A stretch of 64,000 nucleotides of DNA from CALKJU01 sp046349355. GTDB lineage: Bacteria > Pseudomonadota > Alphaproteobacteria > Geminicoccales > Geminicoccaceae. A program made the translations under genes and the position numbers. This document shows positions 9,203 through 19,757 of the stretch, piece after piece. Location of the stretch: positions 275,204-339,203 of the forward strand of contig JAXMCM010000017.1 in the NCBI GenBank assembly GCA_046349355.1. Reading direction: 5' to 3'. Under the pieces are notes generated by a model. It worked only from the letters and a program-made list of their open reading frames with translations, made no database searches and was not told the DNA's origin. Each line of letters begins with the position of its first letter. Within the stretch, counting starts at the first letter, position 1.

Positions 9203-9402
9203 GCGAGGAGAAGCCGGCCGATGGCGGCAAGGGTCCGCGCTGCCCGATGTGCGGCAAGCCGCGCGAGCCGCGCTTCCGGCCGTTCTGCTCGAAGTCCTGC
9301 CGCGACCGCGACCTGATGAACTGGCTGGACGGCCGTTACGCCGTGCCGGCGGCCGAGGTCGACGACGACGGCAAGGAAGGCTTCGACCCGTCCGAGCGCT
9401 GA
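9199..9402 (+). CDS. yacG: DNA gyrase inhibitor YacG (zinc-ribbon protein)
   Basis: 67 residues. C-P-M-C and F-C-S-K-S-C-R-D-R-D-L give the four-cysteine zinc site, and NWLDGRYAVPAAE is the typical following segment. In E. coli YacG binds GyrB and blocks DNA binding by gyrase. The start overlaps the RNase stop (ATGA), so it is the last gene of the infA operon. Its stop is directly adjacent to that of the convergent gene at 9403. Confidence 0.93.
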   Translation: MSEEKPADGGKGPRCPMCGKPREPRFRPFCSKSCRDRDLMNWLDGRYAVPAAEVDDDGKEGFDPSER

Positions 9403-10020
9403 TCAGCCGGGACGGAACGAGTTGGCGATCGCCGTGAAGTGGCGCTGCCGCTGCTCGTTCATGGCACGCCAGGTCAGCGCCCAGCGGGTGTCGCCGTCGC
9501 TGACGAGGCGCAGCTCGAGCAGCAGCATCAGCGGCGTGGCGCCGAGCCGGCAGCTCATCGTCCGCTCGCCGTCGCGGTCCGCCGGCGGGGCGCAGCTGCT
9601 CAGCGCGGCGCGGCCGGCCTGCTCGAGCTTCTGGCGGATCGTCTCGGCCAGCAGCATCGCCGTCGGCCCGCCCCACGGGCTGTCCGGATCGTCGGCCAGC
9701 CCCTCGACGAGGTCGCCGATGGCGGTGGTGTCGACGACGACCTGACGACGCAGCCACTCGTCCGGATCGGTCCAGGCCAGCGGGTCGGTTGCCTTGTCGA
9801 GGCGGCGCAGGCCCAGCTGGCTGAGGATGGCGAAGGCCCCGCCGGTGGGAGCCACCGCCACGCCGGCACTCGGGTCGACGGGGTCCTTGGGCGCGCAGGC
9901 GAGCCCGAGCTCGGCCGGCACGGTCAGCCGGCTGCAGAGGTCGTCGGCACGGGCGAGGCCCGTGCCGGCCACCAGCAGGGCCGCGATCAGGCCGCCGCGA
10001 CGGAGCGCTTTTCCGACCAA
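9403..10020 (-). CDS. Exported protein of unknown function
   Basis: 205 residues from a TTG at 10020, chosen because GGGGAG sits six bases upstream and the frame then opens with a textbook signal peptide (basic start, GGLIAALLVAGTGLA, cleavage after A-R-A). The mature part has four cysteines (near C-S-R-L, L-A-C-A, S-S-C-A and M-S-C-R), suggesting disulfides in the periplasm. I recognise no family. The start lies inside the end of the ACT-like gene upstream (34-base overlap), so the two are probably cotranscribed and translationally coupled. Confidence 0.65.
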   Translation of the reverse strand: MVGKALRRGGLIAALLVAGTGLARADDLCSRLTVPAELGLACAPKDPVDPSAGVAVAPTGGAFAILSQLGLRRLDKATDPLAWTDPDEWLRRQVVVDTTAIGDLVEGLADDPDSPWGGPTAMLLAETIRQKLEQAGRAALSSCAPPADRDGERTMSCRLGATPLMLLLELRLVSDGDTRWALTWRAMNEQRQRHFTAIANSFRPG

Positions 10021-10247
10021 AGGACACTCCCCACGCTGACGATCCGGCCGAGCTTGCCGGCGATGCGCTCGGCGGTCTCGGGGTCGAGGCCGCTCATCTG
10101 CACGTCGACCACCATCTCGGCCGGGCCGGCGAGCCGGCTGTAGCTGTGGTCGGGGACATGGCCGAACAGGGCGAACACGTCCAGCACGCGCGGCAACGTC
10201 GACGGCGCGGCGTCGGCCTGCACGGAGAAGCAGAAGGTCTGGGACAC
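9987..10247 (-). CDS. Small ACT-like domain protein
   Basis: 86 residues, one domain. The pattern of a first strand (T-F-C-F-S-V-Q-A), a helix after S-T-L-P-R-V-L-D-V-F-A-L-F-G-H-V-P, a second strand (A-E-M-V-V-D-V-Q-M) and a helix with A-E-R-I-A-G-K-L-G-R-I matches stand-alone ACT domains such as the small regulatory subunits of acetolactate synthase. No acetolactate synthase lies nearby. ACT domains usually bind amino acids; the ligand here is unknown. It overlaps the following exported-protein gene. Confidence 0.6.
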   Translation of the reverse strand: MSQTFCFSVQADAAPSTLPRVLDVFALFGHVPDHSYSRLAGPAEMVVDVQMSGLDPETAERIAGKLGRIVSVGSVLWSEKRSVAAA

Positions 10248-10408
10248 GGGAGGAATCCTGACGAGAAGGCGACGGGAAATGGCAATCGGCCCGGCTCTCA
10301 GAGAGAGACCGGGATCCTAATTCGGCCAAGGCCACCCGTGGTGCGCATCGTCAGCATGATGGCCTGCACCCTACGCCTCATCCTTGTCCGGTCAAGCGGC
10401 GGTTTGCC

Positions 10409-12265
10409 TCACACCGTCGCCAGCACGGCAACGAGGAAGGCGAACCACAGGACGACAGCCAGGGTCGCATGGGCCGGAAAGAGCCAGGCCCACAGCATCG
10501 GCGCGGCGACGACGAGGACGCCGGCGAGGATCAGCCAGACGATCCAGGACAGGTTCGAGGCCCAGTCGACCCACACGACGGGCCGCAGCTGCGTCGGCGG
10601 CGGCTCCCAGGGCTGGCCGAGCACGAAGCGGGCAAGGGAGTCGTGGTTGGCGGGCGCCACCCCGGCGCCATGGCCGCCGGGCAGATAGTAGACCTCGTGG
10701 TGGTCGAGCCCGCAGGAGCGGTCGAAGCCGCGCAGGCCGCCATTGCCGATGTCGGAGAAGAACCGGGCCCAGGGCAGCCAGTAGGCGACGAGCTGGTAGA
10801 AGCCCGGGAAGATCCCGACGACGGCGTCGCCGGCGGCGCGGTCGTTGCGCAGCGCCCGGATGCGGCCCTCGCGGTGGAAGCGGTCCCATGGAAAGGAGCG
10901 GGGCACGACGCTGCCGGCCAGTGCCGCGCGGCCGATCCGCAGGGTCGTGTAGTCGGTCAGCGCCCGGGCCAGCAGGTAGGTGCCGTTGCTGTGGCCGACG
11001 AAGTGGGTGTTGCCGTCGGCCGCCTCCACCATCGCCAGGGTCTCGGTGTACTGGTCCATGAACCAGCGCACGTTGCGCCGCCGGGCGCCGAACAGCAGGA
11101 ACTGGACCAGCGAGAAGTGGCCGTAGGAGGGGACGAGGCAGTAGGCCTTCGGATCCAGCGCCACGATCTTCCGGCGCACGGCGTGGCACCAGTCGGCATT
11201 GTCGCGGATGCCGTGCATCAGGAAGACGGCGCGCTCGTAGGCGTCGCCGGACGCCTGAACGCCACCGGCCGCGAGCTTGGTCGTCGCCGCGGCGCGGACG
11301 GCCTCGGCGCCCTTGTCGCGAAGATCGGCCACCGGTGCCGTGATGGCGCGCAGGAGGCGGGCCCGGCGGTCCGGGCCGTTCGCCGGATCGCGGTCGTCGA
11401 GCCAGAGCATGTCGACGTGGCTGGTGTGCGGCACGGCGATGAAGCTGGCACCGCGGGTCGCGAGGACGTCCTTGCTGTCGGCGGGGTCGACGATGTCGTC
11501 GATGGTGCCGAGCAGCTGCACGGTCAGCGGCATGGCGTCGCCGAGGCTGCGGGCGAGGCGCAGCCACTGCACGCGCAAATCCGCGACGAACGGCTCGCCG
11601 CGCTCCAGCGCCATGATGAAGCGGGCCAGCAGGCCGGTCCGGGCGAGCGCGATCAGGGCGCGATAGACGACATAGACCCGGCGCTGCATGTCGGGCGGCC
11701 GACGCTCCAGCGACCAGCCGCGGTTGACGCCGGCGACCAGCACGATGCGCTCGATCGGGCTAGGCCTGCCCGGGGCCGGCACGGCCCAGGTCCAGGCCTG
11801 CTCGCGGCCGAGGTCGGCATCGGGATGGTCGTCGCGCTGGCCGAGTCCGAAGACGACGGCCTTGCGGACCAGCAGGGCCCCGGCGCTGTAGCCGACGAGG
11901 ATGACCCGCGGGTAGCCGCCGGGCCGGGCCTTCCAGGCGGCGTCGACCAGGCCCTGCAGCTCGGCGGCGAGCTCCCACGGGCTGGTGTTGGCGAACGGGC
12001 TCTGGCTGTAGCTCGGGGCCAGCAGGTCGATCCGGCCGAGACCGGCGAGGCTGTCGCCGTAGCCGCCTTCCAGCAGCCTGCGCACCGTCGCCCGGCTGCG
12101 GCCGCGCGTTGCGAACTCGTGGACGTAGACGACCAGCGTGTCGCCGGTGCCGGGTGCATGGGCGCCGAGCGCCTTGACCGTCCGCTCGCCGAAGAGCGGT
12201 GCGCGCGGGCCCGGCCGGTCGAGCCAGCGGCGGATGCCGCGGACGAGGCCGGCGAACAGGGCCAT
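10409..12265 (-). CDS. Tandem alpha/beta-hydrolase protein with C-terminal membrane anchor
   Basis: 618 residues. The N-terminal half has an alpha/beta-hydrolase pattern with nucleophile elbow G-Y-S-A-G (Ser127) after V-I-L-V, an acid candidate at D257-D260 (G-T-I-D-D-I-V-D) and histidine candidates at 280 or 283 (V-P-H-T-S-H). The second half restarts with V-F-L-M-H-G-I-R (oxyanion region) and has its own elbow G-H-S-N-G (Ser426) and late histidines (G-G-H-G-A-G, N-H-D-S). Residues about 570-618 form two hydrophobic segments. It appears to be a fusion of two hydrolase domains tethered to the inner membrane by its C-terminus. Substrate unknown, probably an ester or lipid. It is the last gene of the minus-strand block. 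Confidence 0.7.
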   Translation of the reverse strand: MALFAGLVRGIRRWLDRPGPRAPLFGERTVKALGAHAPGTGDTLVVYVHEFATRGRSRATVRRLLEGGYGDSLAGLGRIDLLAPSYSQSPFANTSPWELAAELQGLVDAAWKARPGGYPRVILVGYSAGALLVRKAVVFGLGQRDDHPDADLGREQAWTWAVPAPGRPSPIERIVLVAGVNRGWSLERRPPDMQRRVYVVYRALIALARTGLLARFIMALERGEPFVADLRVQWLRLARSLGDAMPLTVQLLGTIDDIVDPADSKDVLATRGASFIAVPHTSHVDMLWLDDRDPANGPDRRARLLRAITAPVADLRDKGAEAVRAAATTKLAAGGVQASGDAYERAVFLMHGIRDNADWCHAVRRKIVALDPKAYCLVPSYGHFSLVQFLLFGARRRNVRWFMDQYTETLAMVEAADGNTHFVGHSNGTYLLARALTDYTTLRIGRAALAGSVVPRSFPWDRFHREGRIRALRNDRAAGDAVVGIFPGFYQLVAYWLPWARFFSDIGNGGLRGFDRSCGLDHHEVYYLPGGHGAGVAPANHDSLARFVLGQPWEPPPTQLRPVVWVDWASNLSWIVWLILAGVLVVAAPMLWAWLFPAHATLAVVLWFAFLVAVLATV

Positions 12266-12278
12266 GTCTGCGGCCGCC

Positions 12279-12761
12279 TCAGGCCGGCACGAGCTCGCCG
12301 ACCAGCTGGCGCAGATAGTGCCGGCCGGTCTGCGACACCCGGAAGCGGCCGCGCTGGACGGCGAACACCCGGCGGGCGTTGAGCGACTGGCGCACGCATT
12401 GCGACGGGTTGCCGAGCTTGATGCCCTGCTCGGTCAGCCGGCGGTTGGCGTCGCCGGTGGCGAAGGCGTCGTCGGCACTCTGCGCCTGGCACCAGTAGCC
12501 GGCGGCCAGCATGCGGTCGACCTCGGTGGCCGAGGAGGGCAGGCGCTGGATGAACTCGCCGAACGAGCCGAGCTCGCTCGTCGGCGCCGCGGGCACCGAT
12601 GCCGCCGGCGCCTCGGCAATGGCGGCCGCGGCCTCGACGGGGGCACCGTTCTGGACGAGGTCCTCCAGCCGGTCGAGGAGGTCGCGGACGAAGGTCTCGC
12701 TACCCTCGATCTCGAAGGCGCGCTGGGCGAGGTCGACGCGGATGCGGGCGCGCTGCTCCAT
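12279..12761 (-). CDS. Protein of unknown function with a possible winged-helix C-terminal half
   Basis: 160 residues from the ATG at 12761, preceded by AAGGGA; a longer frame upstream lacks this support. Residues 1-35 are an amphipathic, charged stretch, 36-65 an alanine-proline linker, and 65-160 a compact domain that looks helical and ends in a beta-hairpin-like segment (R-R-V-F-A-V-Q-R-G-R-F-R-V-S) before T-G-R-H-Y-L, suggestive of a winged-helix fold. I do not recognise the family. It lies 13 bases upstream of the tandem hydrolase gene, so the two are probably expressed together. Confidence 0.6.
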   Translation of the reverse strand: MEQRARIRVDLAQRAFEIEGSETFVRDLLDRLEDLVQNGAPVEAAAAIAEAPAASVPAAPTSELGSFGEFIQRLPSSATEVDRMLAAGYWCQAQSADDAFATGDANRRLTEQGIKLGNPSQCVRQSLNARRVFAVQRGRFRVSQTGRHYLRQLVGELVPA

Positions 12762-12882
12762 GGGATCCCTTCGGGATGGGGGAGGCCAGTCCGGATAGGT
12801 CGGCATCGCTGATCCCGATCTCAGGGACGATCAGCGCCCTCCATGACGCATCAATCCCCAGCTTGTCCACAGGTTGCCCGTC

Positions 12883-13317
12883 CTAGACCGCGATCTCCTG
12901 CAGCACCGCCCGAATCCGCTGCGGGATGTCGGTCGGCCGCTGGGTCGCCCGGTCGACGAAGACGTGGACGAAATGGCCGTCGGCGCAGGCGCCGTCCTCG
13001 TCGTTGCGGAAGATGCCGACCTCGTAGCGGACGCTGGAGCGCCCGAGATGGACGACGCGCAGCCCGGCATGGATGGTATCGGGGAAGCTGAGCGAGCGGT
13101 GGAAGCGGCAGCCGGTCTCGATTGCCATGCCGACGACCTCGCCGGTCCACGGGTCGAGGTGGCCCTTGCCCATCAGGAAATGGGCGATGACCGTGTCGAA
13201 GTAGCTGTAGTAGACGACGTTGTTGACGTGACCGTAGATGTCGTTGTCCATCCAGCGCGTCGCGATCACGCTCCAGAAATGGTAGTCGGCGCGGACGGTC
13301 GGCGGCTTGCGGGTCAC
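12883..13317 (-). CDS. Acyl-CoA thioesterase, 4HBT/YbgC-like hotdog fold
   Basis: 144 residues, the usual length for a single hotdog domain. The T-R-W-M-D-N-D-I-Y-G-H-V-N-N-V-V-Y-Y motif holds the catalytic aspartate of the 4-hydroxybenzoyl-CoA thioesterase family, and the following SYFDTVIAHF is typical. Such enzymes hydrolyse acyl- or aroyl-CoA thioesters in the cytoplasm. It follows the aminopeptidase gene by nine bases. The natural substrate cannot be read from the sequence. Confidence 0.88.
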   Translation of the reverse strand: MTRKPPTVRADYHFWSVIATRWMDNDIYGHVNNVVYYSYFDTVIAHFLMGKGHLDPWTGEVVGMAIETGCRFHRSLSFPDTIHAGLRVVHLGRSSVRYEVGIFRNDEDGACADGHFVHVFVDRATQRPTDIPQRIRAVLQEIAV

Positions 13318-13326
13318 GGGCGTTCC

Positions 13327-14700
13327 TCAGCGGACGAAGCGGTGCTCGATGGTGGCCAGCAGCGCCCGCAGCGCCGTCGCCTCGCCGCCGCGCGGCCGGC
13401 CCGGGCGGGACTCGTCGTTCATCGCGTAGATGTCGAGATGCGCCCAGGCGGTCGTCTCGGTGACGAAGTCCTTGAGGAACAGGGCGGCGGTGATGGCGCC
13501 GGCGAACGGCTTGCTGCCGGCGTTGTTGATGTCGGCGATCGGGCTGTCGATCAGCCGCCGGTAGGGGGCGTGCAGCGGCAGCCGCCACAGGGGATCGCCC
13601 AGCCGGTTGCCGAAGGTGGCGAGATCGTCGGCGAGGCGGTCGTCGGGGGTGAACAGCGCCGGCAGGTCGGGCCCCAGGGCGACGCGCGCCGCACCGGTCA
13701 GCGTGGCCGCGTCGAGCAGCAGCTCCGGCTTCTGGTGGTCGGCCTCGGCCAGCGCGTCGGCCAGGATCAGCCGGCCCTCGGCGTCGGTGTTGCCGATCTC
13801 GACGCTGAGGCCCTTGCGCGAGCGGATGATGTCGCCGGGGCGGAAGGCGCGGCTGCCGACGGCGTTCTCGACCGCCGGGATGAGCAGGCGCAGGCGCACC
13901 GGCAGGTCCTGGCGCATGATCGTCCGGGCCAGCGCCAGCATCAGCGCCGCCCCGCCCATGTCCTTCTTCATCAGCAGCATGTTGCTCGACGGCTTGATGT
14001 CGAGCCCGCCGGTGTCGAAGCACACGCCCTTGCCGACCAGGGTGATCGCCGGCCGGCCGGGCTCGCCCCAGGAGACATCGATCAGCCGCGGCGCGCGGGC
14101 GCTGGCCCGGCCGACGGTGTGGATCAGCGGGTAGCCGGCCTCGAGCAGGGCGTCGCCGACGATGCTGCGGAACGCGGCGTTGCTGCCGCCGGCCACACTC
14201 TCGACCGCGGCCTCGAGCTCGGCGGGGCCGAGGTCATTGGACGGCGTGTTGACGAGGTCGCGGGCGAGGTAGAACGATTCGGCCAGGTTCCGCGAGCGCG
14301 CCGTCGCCGGCGTGTCGGGAATGGCGAGGACCGGGATCGGCGCCTCGTTGCGCTTGTAGCGGTCGAAGCGGTAGGCGGCGAGCGCCCAGCCCAGCGCCGC
14401 CTCGGCCTCGTCGCGGATGCCGATCAGCCGCCAGGTGCCGGCCGGCAGCACCGCGAACAGGGCGGCCGCGTCCCACGGCTGCTCGGGCTCGCTGGTGACC
14501 AGCACCGCCTCGAGGCCATGCCCGGCTTCCGCCGGCAGCAGCGCCGCGCTGGCGGCCTTGCCCTTGAAGCCGCTGCCCTCGAGCCAGGCGCGGCGGGCCT
14601 CGCTCTGGGCGGCGAGCCAGCCGCTCCAGCGGCCGGCCGGGACGACGTGGACGGGACGGGCCTCGGCACTGGTCGAGGCAAAGCAGACAAGCGCGGTCAC
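13327..14700 (-). CDS. Leucyl aminopeptidase family protein (M17 cytosol aminopeptidase)
   Basis: 457 residues from a GTG with GGAGAAGG upstream. The C-terminal catalytic domain is complete: G-K-G-V-C-F-D-T-G-G-L with S-S-N-M-L-L-M-K-K-D-M-G-G-A carries the metal-binding lysine and aspartates, and the signature N-T-D-A-E-G-R-L carries the second metal site and bicarbonate arginine. The N-terminal domain (about 1-140) is shorter than in E. coli PepA. It cleaves N-terminal amino acids in the cytoplasm with two metal ions. It lies 20 bases downstream of valS and nine bases before the thioesterase, so it is cotranscribed. Confidence 0.93.
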   Translation of the reverse strand: MTALVCFASTSAEARPVHVVPAGRWSGWLAAQSEARRAWLEGSGFKGKAASAALLPAEAGHGLEAVLVTSEPEQPWDAAALFAVLPAGTWRLIGIRDEAEAALGWALAAYRFDRYKRNEAPIPVLAIPDTPATARSRNLAESFYLARDLVNTPSNDLGPAELEAAVESVAGGSNAAFRSIVGDALLEAGYPLIHTVGRASARAPRLIDVSWGEPGRPAITLVGKGVCFDTGGLDIKPSSNMLLMKKDMGGAALMLALARTIMRQDLPVRLRLLIPAVENAVGSRAFRPGDIIRSRKGLSVEIGNTDAEGRLILADALAEADHQKPELLLDAATLTGAARVALGPDLPALFTPDDRLADDLATFGNRLGDPLWRLPLHAPYRRLIDSPIADINNAGSKPFAGAITAALFLKDFVTETTAWAHLDIYAMNDESRPGRPRGGEATALRALLATIEHRFVR

Positions 14701-14720
14701 AGCCTTCTCCGGAAGCGGGC

Positions 14721-17372
<2,652 letters not shown>

Positions 17373-17461
17373 CGCGGGCCCACCGTTCCTGCTCGTTCCG
17401 GACGCCGGGCGTAGATAGGGGAAGGGTGTCGGAGCGACAAGCGCGCCCGCCGGGCGGCGGC

Positions 17462-19030
17462 TCAGCGGCGCAGGTGGCGCCAGCGGGTCACGGTGTCGCG
17501 CACGGCCTCGTCGCCGGCGGTGTCGGCACTCCAGGCGGCGGCGAAGGACGGCGTCTGGCTGGCCGGCTGGTGGGACTCGGGCAGCGGGTCGAAGCGAAGC
17601 TGCATCGGCACCGCGACACCCTCGCCGATCGCCACCGCCTCGCCGGTGGCCAGCGCCGGCAGGGCCGCGATCAGCCATTCCGAGCCGTCGGGCAGGACGT
17701 TGCGGACGAAGGCCTGGTCGCGCTCGTTGCTCATGCGCAAGGCGATGATGGTGCCGCACTGCGACAGCGAGGTCGCCGACAGCTCGGCCGGGCGCTGGCT
17801 GACGAGGCCCAGCGACACGCCGTACTTGCGGCCTTCCTTGGCGATCCGGGCGATGGCGCGGCGGCTGGGCTCGAAGGCCGGGCTGCCGTCGGCCGGGACG
17901 TAGCGGTGCGCCTCCTCGCAGAGCAGCAGCAGCGGCGCCATCGCCCGCCGGTCCGACCACAGGCCGAACTCGAAGACCAGCCGGCAGAGCAGCGAGACGA
18001 CCACGTCGACGATCTCCGACGGGATCGCCGAGATGTCGATGAGCGTGACCGGCCGGCCGGCGACCGGCAGGCGCAGCAGCCGGCCGAGGATGGCGGCCAT
18101 CGAGTCGCGGACGTGCAGCGACTGGAAGATGAAGCCGTAGCGCGGGTCGGCGCGCACCGAGCGGAGGCGGCCGAGCAGGTGGCGGTAGGGGGCCGAACCC
18201 TCGGGCTTGTCGAGCGCCCCCATCGCCTCCTCGATCGCCCGCTCGAGGTCGGAGAGGCGATAGGGCACCGGCGTATCGACGGTGAGATGGGCGGCGGGGG
18301 CGTCGCCGAGCCAGGTCAGCTTCGCCCTGAGGATGGCCTCGCGCAGGATCGCCGCCTCGGCATAGCCGCGGTCGTCGCGACTCGGCGCCAGCAGCGCCGC
18401 GATCTCGTCGAAGCCCATCAGCCAGTAGGGCAGCTCGAGCGTCGACGGGTCGAGGCGCTGGGCGAGGTCGCCGAGTGCCGCGGCGTACTCGTCGTGCGGG
18501 TCGATCATCAGCACGTGCGCCTGCGGGTGGGCGGCGAGGATCGCCCGCAGGATCACCGTGACGGCGCAGGACTTGCCGGAGCCGGTGCTGCCGAGGATGG
18601 CGAAGTGCTTGCCGAGCAGGCCGTCGACCTGGGCGTAGGCCGGCGTGCCGGGATCGTGGCGCAGCGTGCCGATGCGGACCGAGGCGGTGGCCGGCTGGGC
18701 GTAGACGGTGCGGGCCTCGGCGGCGGTGGCGGGGCGGATCGGCGCATCGAGCGCCGGGGCCCGCGAGATGCCGCGGCGGAAGCGGTCGCTGCCGGCGGCG
18801 ACCTCGCCCAGGAGGTGTACCTCCATGACCGGCCGGTCGTCGCGGCGGCGGCCCTTGCGCAGGGCGTGGACGACGCCGAAGACGCGTCCCCCGCCGGCCG
18901 GGATGGCGACGAGGTCGCCGATCGCGGCGAGGACGCCGTCCTGTGCCAGATGGCCGGTGACCCGGGCACCCTGGACGGCGAGCACGCTGCCCAGCACCGG
19001 GTCCACGGGAAGCCTGTCGTCCGGCTGCAT
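17462..19030 (-). CDS. HerA-like / DUF87 hexameric ATPase
   Basis: 522 residues. The N-terminal HAS-barrel-like region (1-90) is followed by the ATPase core with Walker A G-S-T-G-S-G-K-S (147-154), Walker B L-L-L-L-C-E-E-A-H-R-Y, and R-I-A-K-E-G-R-K-Y-G-V-S-L-G-L-V-S-Q-R-P downstream (sensor and arginine-finger region), all typical of HerA/FtsK-type DNA-translocating ATPases. In archaea HerA works with the nuclease NurA at DNA ends; some bacterial HerA proteins act in anti-phage systems with SIR2 or nuclease partners. No such partner gene is adjacent here: neighbours are popZ and valS, so a housekeeping DNA role is the safer guess. Confidence 0.85.
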   Translation of the reverse strand: MQPDDRLPVDPVLGSVLAVQGARVTGHLAQDGVLAAIGDLVAIPAGGGRVFGVVHALRKGRRRDDRPVMEVHLLGEVAAGSDRFRRGISRAPALDAPIRPATAAEARTVYAQPATASVRIGTLRHDPGTPAYAQVDGLLGKHFAILGSTGSGKSCAVTVILRAILAAHPQAHVLMIDPHDEYAAALGDLAQRLDPSTLELPYWLMGFDEIAALLAPSRDDRGYAEAAILREAILRAKLTWLGDAPAAHLTVDTPVPYRLSDLERAIEEAMGALDKPEGSAPYRHLLGRLRSVRADPRYGFIFQSLHVRDSMAAILGRLLRLPVAGRPVTLIDISAIPSEIVDVVVSLLCRLVFEFGLWSDRRAMAPLLLLCEEAHRYVPADGSPAFEPSRRAIARIAKEGRKYGVSLGLVSQRPAELSATSLSQCGTIIALRMSNERDQAFVRNVLPDGSEWLIAALPALATGEAVAIGEGVAVPMQLRFDPLPESHQPASQTPSFAAAWSADTAGDEAVRDTVTRWRHLRR

Positions 19031-19123
19031 GCACCGCTCCGGCGACGGCCCGGGGATCGGGCCGGCCGCAGCGTCGGCTCTAGCCTGCGGCCTGCTGCGC
19101 TCCGGTTAACGCCGGCGCGGCGA

Positions 19124-19684
19124 TCACATCAGCTCGGCGCGCCGGGCCAGCTTCTTCACCTCCTGCTCGACGACGCGCTCGACCACGGCCGGCAGGTTCT
19201 GGTCGAGCCATTCCTTGAGGGCGGGCCGGAGCAGCTCGACCAGCAGGTCCTCGACGCTGCGGCCGGCCAGCGGCGAGGGTGCGGTCTCGCCGCCGGTGGC
19301 GCGGGCGAGCTTGGCGAAGGCATTGGCGCTGGCGCTGGCCGCGGTCGGCGAGACCAGGCCGTCGTCCTTGGCGATCGTCGGCATCGGCGGGTTCTCCTTG
19401 GGAAGCGGCGGTGGAGCGGAAGCGGGCGTCGCCGGACGGGCGACGAGCCCGGCGTCGAGGCTGGCCGGGGCCGGCGTCTCGGCAGGCTCGTCGTCGGCGA
19501 TGTCGGTGAGCTCGAGGACGTCGTCGTCCTCGACGGCCGGCGGCGGTGCCGCGGCCTTGGCCGGAGCCGGGGCGGTGGCCGCCGGCGGCGCCGGCTTCTC
19601 GGCGCCCTCGTCGGCGATGATCTTGCGGATCGAGGACAGGATCTCCTCCATCGAGGGCTCCTGATCGCTCCTGGCCTGGCTCAT
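19124..19684 (-). CDS. popZ: PopZ-like polar organising protein (DUF2497)
   Basis: 186 residues from the ATG at 19684 with GGGAGAG upstream; a start 11 codons earlier is less likely. The N-terminal S-M-E-E-I-L-S-S-I-R-K-I-I-A-D-E helix (residues 11-26) is the hallmark of PopZ, followed by a long proline/alanine/acid-rich disordered linker and a C-terminal helical oligomerisation region (V-E-D-L-L-V-E-L-L-R-P-A-L-K-E-W-L-D). In Caulobacter PopZ self-assembles at the poles, anchors ParB-parS and recruits cell-cycle regulators. Its position between tolC and valS (through a HerA-like gene) matches the alphaproteobacterial gene order I know. Confidence 0.9.
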   Translation of the reverse strand: MSQARSDQEPSMEEILSSIRKIIADEGAEKPAPPAATAPAPAKAAAPPPAVEDDDVLELTDIADDEPAETPAPASLDAGLVARPATPASAPPPLPKENPPMPTIAKDDGLVSPTAASASANAFAKLARATGGETAPSPLAGRSVEDLLVELLRPALKEWLDQNLPAVVERVVEQEVKKLARRAELM

Positions 19685-19757
19685 CCCAGCTCTCCCTCGT
19701 TCGGCCCGCCCGGGCATGGCGGCGACCGCAGCGGGTCTACCCTACAGGCCGTCGGGG

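Noticed and set aside
12863..12871. A lone DnaA-box-like TTGTCCACA between the thioesterase and unknown-protein genes.
   Set aside because: A single one-mismatch site in 64 kb has no supporting neighbours and may be chance.
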